The translations under genes were made by a program, and so were the position numbers. The notes beneath the pieces are model-generated. The model saw nothing but the letters and a program-made list of their open reading frames with translations. It was not told the origin of the DNA and did no database searches. Shown in pieces: positions 52,013 through 61,095 of a DNA stretch of 64,000 nucleotides; the first letter of the stretch is position 1; every line of letters begins with the position of its first letter. The stretch comes from Prinia subflava (lineage: Eukaryota; Chordata; Aves; Passeriformes; Cisticolidae), in assembly GCF_021018805.1 (NCBI RefSeq), contig NC_086247.1, positions 96,737,338 through 96,801,337 of the forward strand, read 5' to 3'.

Positions 52013-55000
52013 AAAATTTTGATTAAAGATTGGAGATTTTAATTTCTAACATTACCTAACTAGTTTCAGTTGTCTTGAGAACCAATATGGCTGTAAGACT
52101 GATCTTTATTAGATCACTAATAGATTTTTAACTGTATAATTGAATTATCTTGATATTGTATTGAGTTGACTTTCTGGACTTAAATACATTTCAGTTTTAT
52201 CCAGCAAAGGAACAGCAATACAGTTTCACGCTTTTTAGGTATCCTTTTGCAAGTGTCCATCCTTATCTCTGTGTCATTCTCAGATTTTAATGATTAATTT
52301 ATTCAGAATGAGGAGCAAGGGTTAATTAAAAGAAATCTGTAACACCAGAAGTGAAATGAGTGGAGACAAAAGTATTAACAAGTTTCAGAAATGTAGATTT
52401 CATTTGGGTAACTTCAGCAAATAAACTATTAAGAATTTAAAACTAAGATTTCACAAAGTTATAATGCTAATCCATGCTATATATCTAGTGAAGTGTTTTA
52501 TTTTCCTTGGAAAACAAAGATAGTGTTGTAAGCACTTATGACTAATGAGTTTCATTTACATACATTTCTAAACTTTGCGTTATTGAATTGCAAAGGTTTT
52601 AGGGACTTTTAAGAACAGGGAATAGACTGTACAACCTGCTGCTTCACACATTAAGATGGGAGGGATATAATGCTTACTATCCAATGTCTCTGGATAGGGA
52701 AAGCATGACTTACTAACCATTGACTGGCAGGTTTAGCATTGCATGGACAGGCATTCACTAGATTCTCAACAGTATGCGGGAGGCTAGGCAACAAAGGCTC
52801 ATATTCATGTTTGCAGAAAATTGATTAAGAAAGCATAGGATGTCTGAAAGAGATTGATAAAAATTAACCAGTGACAGCCACACATTGTCTCTTATTGCTA
52901 TACCCTCCGAAAAGGCTATATATGGTCTACTGTCCATTTTCAATACAACAAACATTTGGAGAAGACAAAAGAAATACCTGCTCTAGTCCCCTCAGTTTGA
53001 CTCTAAATGTTTCTTAACTTCACATCCAAGTAGCATATTTCTAAAAATCTTCTTATGTTTATATGTGGTTTACATTATTATTTGTAAAATATATCACAAC
53101 ATGCTATTTGCTTTATTTTGAAATGTCAAGACTTTACTGTGGTTTGTCCACACCCTGTAAATTTCACATATAAATCACAGGAAAAAAGGCCAATCTTCTG
53201 TTTCCCTGTTCAGTGTTCCAAAGAAAACAGTTAGGAAGAAGATTATCAGTCACTAATGCAAATTTCTATGCCAGCTCATTCCAACCATGTCAGGTGGTAG
53301 ACCTATACCTAAAAATGGCAAATACATGCTATTTGAAAACAGTTTGATTAAAATGTTTTTTATTTGTGTAGATAAGGATTAAGTGCTAAGGGGAAATGTA
53401 TAAACCTGAAGAGAAACATATAAAATTATTCAAATTCCATTAAAGTCCCTGTTCCCAGTCTTTCCTATTAGATAGATCATTGTAGCTATCAACTCTGAAT
53501 TGATCACTCAAAGTTTTCAAGAAGAGTGAGCATATGTTTCTCTTCTTTGAGGAAGCAAAGGCAATATGCTTCTTCATTGGATCTGATAATATAGCACACA
53601 TAAAATCAGGTACATGTAGTTTGAAAAGGAAACAGGAAATACAGATGAAAATGTGGAGTGATCATGCATTTCATAAGAATCCAAGTTGCTAGATTGGTAT
53701 TTAAGAATTTGTAATCCACCTAGGGTGTGGGATCATCTTGTACTTGAGGAAACTTGCTTCATCAAGTGATTAAGTGCAGGACTTAATTGCATGTCTGGCA
53801 TGTGATTATGACCCAAAATTAGATTTTTTTAACCAACCTTTAAATTTGGACAATCCACAAGAAAAAATCACAAATTTCATATTTGCACCTTTACTTGCCT
53901 GAATATGTTCAAAATTCTGAATTTGAACATCAGATTCAGTTACCAACATTACTTAAAAGCCCTACTTTCATATTTGTCAAGGAATAGGAGGCAGGCACTT
54001 TAAAAAATGTGGCTTCTTTCTCAGGAGCTTAAATTTAAGTATCCAAACTTGCAAATATTGCCGTCTGATCTGTAGACATGCGCACATATTCACACATGCT
54101 TATCAGCACAATGCTTTTGTTTAGGGTGTACTTATTGAGCGGTGTTATATTAGGTGAAAGTTGCCTTACTGGCTTGTCTAAACAAAGTTTGTGATAATTA
54201 TACAAATCTTTTTCTACTTTGAACAATCATGGCACACCGAAGGTAGCATTGGAAGTGCAGTACAATAAAAATTATTACAGTGTACAATCTTGACATCATA
54301 CTTTAGTTTTACTGGTATAATTAAAATCCCTTAAGATCATTCCAGTTCCTTAAGCATTTCAATTTCTCTTCTCTCTTCATTAGTGCAATATTATGGGGAG
54401 ATGTCACGCATTTTGGCCTCTCAGGAGAATTTGTCACCTCCACTGTGAAGCTGAGCATGGTGAACAGTTATTGTTGCAGAATAGTCAAGGGACTGTATGT
54501 GGCAGCAGATGGTCAGCTTGCTTATGCTTCTTTGAAAAGTCTCACTTAAGGTTGTAGGCATCTGCACAGGATGCTATGGTGGTAGTGGCAGATGAGATTG
54601 CTTCCAATAATTTCTCTCCATCTGCTTTTAAGTGTTGTTTTCAAGTAGTTCACTGATTCCTCAGTTCCTTGGTGAGGAACACATGAGTGTTCCTTAATTC
54701 ACTTTTGTCAAAATGAGCCCAGTTAATTCAAATAATCTGTATGTTATACATCTTTGCTACAGCTCAGATTAACTAAGGTGAATTGCTCTTAGTAAGTGAA
54801 GTTTCCCTACTAGATGTAAGAGTTAGTGTTTTCAGTAAAAAGCAACCTACTACTGCATGAAGGAGCTATGTCCAGAAGGACATCTATTGAGAGCCAAAGT
54901 GTCAAAAAATGCCATTACTTTAGAATTTAGAGAGAAAAAGGCAAATGTGTACCACATTTACTGTTATAAATTAAATACTTCTGATAGAATTTGGGATCAT

Positions 55001-56321
55001 GTTTAGTATATTTATTTTTATCCAAGAAAAACACCTTTTAATCTATCCTCTCTAAATATGGCAGTTGATTTAGTGGAGTCACTGCCATATAAAAGTGGTG
55101 CAAAATTGGAACACTGGTATGTAAACCCCCTTATTACTACAGGAATGTTTCAGTTAGTGCTTAAAGACCTATTACAGATCTAAACCCTAGCAATTTATTT
55201 AAAAATTGCTTACAACAAGTGCCTTAGTATTATCTGCCAGTCTGCCAGTTGGATTGGAAATGGAGCTAATGGAGCACTAATGGAGCTGAGCAAAGACAAT
55301 GATTTTTTTTTTTCCTGTTTTTATTGTAATCAATAAGTCTACATTCTTCTGCCAGCTAAAGTGGGGATAAAAATTAGATATTCCTGTCTCACCCTGTTCC
55401 ATCCCTCAGAGAGATGAAAATATTCCTCCTCTTTCCCTAAACTTAAATTCAACTCAAATTTCAATTCAATTCCGTTTCAAAGCCTTCACATAAAGAAGGC
55501 AGGCTGTAGGTTGTATATAGAAATATATGCACTTATGCACCTTTCAATCAGATTATCTTGACACATGCTTGTTTTTGGCTGTCTCTTTGAATACCCCTCT
55601 GCTTTGCATACTTCCTGGCCTGTAAGAGCTAGGATATATCAATTATACTTTACCTGTTTCCACTTTTTCCTCTCACTTACTATTATGAAACCAGTAAATT
55701 AACCGCTGAGGTTTTGTTAGTTTTGTTTAGTTTTATTTAATATTTTGAAAACCATAAATCTCAGATGAGACTCAAAAATGAATTAAATGTCTTACCTTCA
55801 GAATTAATAAAGGCATTTTTATTCACTATTTTCTGGTGTGATTAAAAAGTGTTGTGGCCCATGAAAGTACAATGCATTGTTTCTTTAGCTGTGACAGATG
55901 AGAAGTGTTGCTTGCAATTGACAGTCTTTAGTTTTGATGAAAGTGTAATGCAAGGGTCAAAGCTATGCTGGAATCATTTTACTCAGATTTAACAAAATAA
56001 ATAGGTAGGGCATGCAGTAAAGCATACACCTTTAATGCATAGGCAGAAGAGTTCTGTGCAAGATAAGAAAGGAAATGTGTGAATACTTTGGTTCAGATGG
56101 CACTAGGGTTAAGGAGGTGTGAAGGGAAAAATTTTGATTATCTTTCATAGAATAAAAGTTCAGAAGAAGCAAAAAGAAATGCTGCTGACCATTACTAGAT
56201 GTGAAAAATAAAATAGGATTTTGTTTTCATAGACTATAAAGGCCAAGAGCTCACACAGAAAACATCTTTGTTTTTAGAAGAAATCCGTCTCTAGTGTTGA
56301 CTAGGAAGTTCACAGGGCTCA
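52013..56321. other. Unique AT-rich DNA, no gene
   Basis: More than 4 kb with no recognised feature. Minus-strand open stretches at 52,758-52,955 and 54,035-54,226 are short and featureless. A short imperfect repeat of ATGGAGC around 55,260-55,290 is noted. Confidence 0.5.
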
Positions 56322-56799
56322 CATAGAATCATGGAATGGTTGAAGTTGGAATGGGCTTCTGGAGGTCACCTGGTCCAAGCCTCCTGCTCAAGCAGAACCA
56401 CCTAAGGCTGGTCACCCAGGACCAAGTCCACGTGGCTTTTAAATATCTCCAAGAACAGAGACTCCACATTATCCCTGGGCACAACCTGTTGGAGTTTGTG
56501 GTCACACTCACAGTCAAAAAGTGCTTCCTGATGTTAAGAGGGAACTTCTTGTGGTCAATTTTGTGCTTATTGCCTATGGTCCTGTAAGTGGGCAGAACTG
56601 AGCCTAGTTCCTGTAAGCCTGGCTCCAATATCTTTGTACTCTCCCTTCAGGTATATATATATATTCATAAGGTTCTCTCTAACTCTTCTTTTCTCCAGGC
56701 TGAACAGTCCCATCTCTTTCATCCTTTGATCATAGGGGAGATGCTTTTGCTCCTTAATCATATCTATGGCCCTTTACTGTAGTTTTTGCAGTATGGAGC
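56322..56799 (-). mobile_element. CR1 LINE, 3' part (split by LTR)
   Basis: The 3' end of a long minus-strand CR1. The plus strand starts CATAGAATCATGGAATGG and continues through AGTGCTTCCTGATGTT. At 56,567-56,761 a minus-strand frame reads YDQRMKEMGLFSLEKRRVRE, the conserved CR1 segment after the reverse transcriptase. The element stops at GGAGC (56,795-56,799), which is repeated on the far side of the inserted LTR, and resumes at 57,611. Confidence 0.93.
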
Positions 56800-57610
56800 T
56801 GTCTTGGTTTGAAAGACAGGTATCTGCTAGGAAGGGGGCAAGACCTCCCTAGAGATGGAGAATTCAAACCCCCTCTCTCTAAATTATTCTAATTTAGAAA
56901 ATTAAAGAGGCTTTCAGGCAAAGGTAAGGGGGTAAGAATAACAGTTTTTACTAGTATATATGACAAAACGACAAACAAACAACAACTACAGCATTAATAA
57001 TAAACAGAACCAGGAACCTTGAGGGCTTTCTTTCACAAAAGTCCGGGGCAGTTTGATCTCGGTGACCCTGCAGGACTCCGAGAGGCCAAGCTGGAAGGAT
57101 GGAAAGTCCCAGGCTGGTGGATGAGATGAGGAGCTCTGCGCTGGCAGCTGGAGCAGCAGGGGTGTCCCGGCAGGGCTGGGCAGTGCAGGGCTACAGAATA
57201 GCAGGAAAACCTCAAAGCTCGAAGAAGCAGCGGCAGTGGGGGCAGGGCCGGAGAAAGTGAGCTCAGGATTCCTGGGTACATGAGCAGATGATGATAGATT
57301 TCCCAGGATGAGATGGAGTGACGACCGTGAACTCTTCCTGCAGCAAACTGCAGCCTGACTGTCCTCTCTGATGCTGAGAGCAAGAGAAGCCACTGCCCCC
57401 TCAGCTCTGTCTTTTACCTTTCCGAAAGCTTGCATTATCTCGCCCCTCTGAGAGAAAACTCCCAGAGACTCAAGAACAATAGGTTAGCCTGGTGACACAA
57501 TCTTCTTTGGCCACTTCTTTGTTTTAGTTAAGAACTCAATTGTTAAGTTTTCTAGCAACTTATGGGAAAAAATTCTGTAAGTGAAAAAGAAACAAATCTA
57601 ACCCCCAACA
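56800..57610 (-). mobile_element. Solo LTR, family A relative, inserted into a CR1, with 5-bp target-site duplication
   Basis: An 811-bp element from TGTCTTGGTTTGAAAGACAG to AACCCCCAACA on the plus strand, with perfect GGAGC duplications at 56,795-56,799 and 57,611-57,615. Its left 150 bases match the 3' end of family A LTRs at 4 kb and 23 kb. The match includes the AGTAAA poly(A) signal on the minus strand (56,947-56,952) and the GAAAGACAGGTATCTG terminus. The rest (U3 and much of R) is different, so it is a related subfamily or recombinant. It lacks the R-region hairpin of the other two copies. Open frames of 116-149 codons on the minus strand inside it are incidental. Confidence 0.93.
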
Positions 57611-59605
57611 GGAGCCCAGAACTGAACACAGTAATCCAGATGTGGTCTTACCACTGCTGAGTAAAGGGGAAGGAACACCTCTCTCAATCTGCTGGTACTT
57701 CTTGGTCCAAGTCAGATGAGGATACCATCAGCCTTCTTTGCCACAAAAGTACACCATTGGCTCGTGTCCAACATGGTGTCAATCAGGCCCCCTAAGTCCT
57801 TTTTTTCCAATTCCTTTCCATCTGGGCAGTCATGTACTGCCATGAGGAGTTGTTTTCTGCCAGATACAGGATTTTGCACTTCCTATTGTTGAATTTCATG
57901 AGGCCAGCCCATGTCTCCAGCTTGTCAAGGTCCCTGCACATAGCAGCAAAATCCTTGGGTCTATCAGCTACTCTTCCCACTTTTGTGTCACCAGCAAACT
58001 TGCTGAGACTATGCTCTGCCCCATCATACAGGTCACTAATGAAGATGTTAAACAGGACTGGATTCAGTGCAGATGTCTGAGATACACTGCTAGTTACTGG
58101 GCACCAGCTCAGGCTCATGACACTAATTGCCATGCTCAGAGCACAGACATTCAGCCAGTTTCCAATGTACCTCACCGTCTGCCTATCCAACCACTTAACA
58201 GCTTCTGTCTAAGGATCTTAAGCGAGATAGCACCGAAAGTCTTGCTGAATCCAGGTAAGAAACATCCACTGTTTTGTCCTCACCTACAAGACCATTCATT
58301 TTACTGTAAAAGGTTGTCAGGTTGACAAAGCATGACTTTTCTTTGGGGAAGCCATACTGACTACTCCTAACAACTGTCTTGTCCTTCATGAGCCTGGAAA
58401 TAATTTCCAGGATTAGCTGCTCAATAACTGTTCCAAGGCTCAAAGTAACACTGGCCTGTAGTTCCTGGGTCCTCTTGCTTGCCCTTCTTGAAGATAGGAG
58501 TGAAATTTGCTGTTTTCCCCAGTGCTCAGAGTTACCACAATCAATCAAAGATTATCAAGAGTGGCCTCACAATGATAGTCAGCTCCCTCAGTGCTTGTAG
58601 GTGAATCCCATCATAGTCCATGGGCTTTTGGATGTCTAGCTCTGTTCTCTGATGTGATACTCTTCCACCAAAAGTACATTCCCCTTGTTCCAGTCTTCTT
58701 TGTTCTCTGGGGCCTATGATCTCTAAGATCAATCTTCCTAATGAAGAAGGAGACAAAGAATGACTGGAGTACCTGTGTAATCAGGACCTCTGTCCCATTC
58801 ATCAATGTGCCCATATTTTCCCAAATCTTCATTTTGTCATCTATGTGCTTACAAAATCTCTTCTTGCTGCCTTTGACATCCCTGGCCAGATCCATTATCA
58901 CTTTGGCTTTGACTTTTCTAGTCACATTTTTGTATGCTTAGACAGCATCTCTGTATTATTCCCAGGCTACCTGCCCCTGATTTCACCTTCCAAGGTTTTC
59001 TATATTTTTTATTTTCTCTGTTTAGTTTTGTCAGGACCATATTTTTCCATCACTAGAATGGACTACTATTGAGCTCAGACAAGGAGACTCTTGACTGTAA
59101 AGCAGTCTTCTTGGTCCCCTTCTCTACCCAAAACCCTTATCTGCAGGATTGTACCAAGCAAATCCCACAAGAGGCCAAAGTCTGCTCTCTTGAAATCCAG
59201 TACTGTGATCTTGCTTTTTTCCCAGTTTCCTTTTCTCAGGGTCTGATCTCCAATATCTCACTGTCACTGCATTTAACACTCTTGTCAACCTTCACATCCA
59301 CAAGGAATCTCTCCCTTCCCATTAGTATGTCTGCCCATAGCAGGCACCCACTACAATGCCATTAATGACAGTCTGTTTTTGAATCCTTACTCAGAAGCTA
59401 TCACTTTATTCAGCATCCATATCCAGGAAAAGCTCTGTGCTCTCCAGCTGCTCTCTCACATGAAGGGAACTCACCCCTTCCTCATCTTCCTGGCCTCCCA
59501 GAAGTTTGTATTCCTCCACTGCAACACCCCAGTCATGGGAGCCATCCTACCATGTCCATGACATCAAGAATATTAAGGTTCTGCAGCTGTAGAGATCTAT
59601 AATTA
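57611..59605 (-). pseudogene. CR1 LINE endonuclease/reverse-transcriptase ORF, decayed
   Basis: The continuation of the minus-strand CR1. An endonuclease-like segment lies near 59,505-59,570, reading DGSHDWGVAVEEY after an in-frame stop. Linker sequence with KKRFCKHIDDK lies at 58,611-58,925. Reverse-transcriptase blocks with YGFPKEKSC and NLTTFYSKMN lie at 58,195-58,548, and with NPVLFNIFISDL and LSKFAGDTK at 57,792-58,190. CR1 reverse transcriptase needs an F-A-D-D catalytic box; here it is FAGD (57,987-57,998), so the catalytic aspartate pair is broken. Several frameshifts and stops are present. The 5' end (ORF1 and the start of the endonuclease) is missing. Confidence 0.92.
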
Positions 59606-60404
59606 ATTTTGTTTATTACATTCTGGTTTTGTTTATTATGAGTGCACAGGTGCTTTAGAACAGCACTCCAGCATGAGCAATATAAGACTGCCTTCATGGG
59701 ATAAATTTCAGGCTAGAAATACATTGAATCTCTGGACACAGGGGTTCCAGACTGTGAGATGGCCTCAGACCTTCAGCTTTCTCTGGCCAGTCAAGTACAT
59801 GTGAGCATCACGCAATTCATTCCATGTCCAGGTAAGTACTAACATTTAGAACAGGTATTAATACTTCTTTTAGGATTGCCAGTCATTGAGTAGCGGTGCC
59901 TTGAAGAACAAACCATCTTCAAACCTGCCCACAAAACTCATACTTGTTTTTAATTACCATTCAGATAGTTTAGTGGCCATAGTTAACAAAATAAAAGGTG
60001 CACATTGTTTAGCGGCCATAGAGAAATAAAAGGCGCATGTTACATCCAGCCTGTGGGTGAACTCATGCTGCATCTGTGCAGCACACTGGCCACGGAACCC
60101 ATGCAGAAAGGTAGTGTGTGGCCTTGCTCCTCTCTATCTGAGGACACATTATAAATCATAGTAGCTCCATTCAGAGCAAAAGGCTTCTAGTAGTGTAAAT
60201 GGAAGATTAACTCGGACCTTTTGGTCTAAAAAACACATCCTGAAAAATCACGTAATTTGCACAAAGATTGCACCACATCTCAAAGTCTGGAAAGATGCAG
60301 CATATTTCCTGAAGAAAATTGTACCTTTTGTGTCAGAACTCCAAATCAGAGCAATGTAAGTTGTGCATGTGGGAAGCCAGGTACTGGTTGCCCTTCACTG
60401 GATC
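59606..60404. other. Unique DNA with a short imperfect tandem repeat
   Basis: No gene seen. Around 59,969-60,043 two tandem units share GTTTAG(T/C)GGCCATAG and AAATAAAAGG(T/C)GCA, separated by small length differences. Each unit contains an AATAAA sequence. The rest is featureless. Confidence 0.55.
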
Positions 60405-61095
60405 TACTTAATTATTGGTCATTTCGGTGGAGGTGACTCCAAGTTTATGGACAAAGTTGAACAGTGGGAACGGGCAGGGCTGGACCACAGGGGACACCAG
60501 TGAGCATGGTGGGTGGTGGTCGTGGGCCAGTAGAGTCCCCCAGGCCCTGCTGCCCTCTGTACTTTCTGCCCAGGCTGGACGGTGACCGGACACTGCCCCA
60601 GATCCCTGGCAACCTCCTGAGTCCGGCCAGCAGGAGAAGGAGAAAGAAAGGAGGAAGGAGAAAGGAGAAAGGAGAAAGGAGAAAGGAGAAAGGAGAAAGG
60701 AGAAAGGAGAAAGGAGAAAGGAGAAAGGAGAAAGGAGAAAGGAGAAGGACGGGCTTGCCGTGGTGTGCCCGTGCACCCCGGGGCCGGCCCCTAGCCAGGA
60801 AAGAGCACAGAAGGGGAAGCCCGGTGCCTTGGAGTGCCCACGCTGTCCACCGGGGCGCGGCGCAGCTCGGCACGACACGTCTGGACACGTCCCCTCCCCA
60901 CCCACGGTGCTGCATCGCTCATCTGCAGCCCTGCAGAGGTCTCCCCAAATGGGCCCTCTGCCTCACATTGTCACTGCTGAGAGAGGAAGCACCTGGCACC
61001 TGGCAATATGGCTGCTACTCTTTTCCAAGAGAGTGATTTTCCCTCTTCAGGGAGAAAGGATCTATGAGAACTCCTACATGGTACCAAAGTAGGAA
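60405..61095. other. GC- and CpG-rich island in AT-rich surroundings
   Basis: This stretch is far richer in G+C than the tens of kilobases around it. From about 60,745 to 60,920 CpG dinucleotides are dense (CCCCGGGGCCGGCC, CCGGGGCGCGGCGC and neighbours). It contains the heptamer minisatellite. Plus-strand frames of 190 codons (60,464-61,036) and 110 codons (60,760-61,092) and minus-strand frames of 156-165 codons span it. They are low-complexity or GC-driven and overlap one another. It could be a CpG-island promoter or first exon, an unrecognised GC-rich transposon piece, or subtelomere-like minisatellite DNA. Confidence 0.6.
60632..60747 (+). repeat. (AAAGGAG)n minisatellite
   Basis: Twelve perfect tandem copies of the heptamer AAAGGAG occupy 60,661-60,744, with degenerate GGAGAAGG-type units on both sides. 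The plus strand is purine-only. Because the unit is seven bases, translation gives a 7-residue repeat (ERRKEKG on the plus strand), which is an artefact. Confidence 0.98.

Noticed and set aside
56986..57435. 149- and 116-codon minus-strand open frames
   Set aside because: They lie inside the LTR nested in the CR1, with no motif and two overlapping frames.
60408..61036. Open frames of 156-190 codons on both strands around the heptamer repeat
   Set aside because: They overlap each other on opposite strands, consist largely of the minisatellite and GC-rich sequence, and show no domain. A gene here would need transcript evidence.
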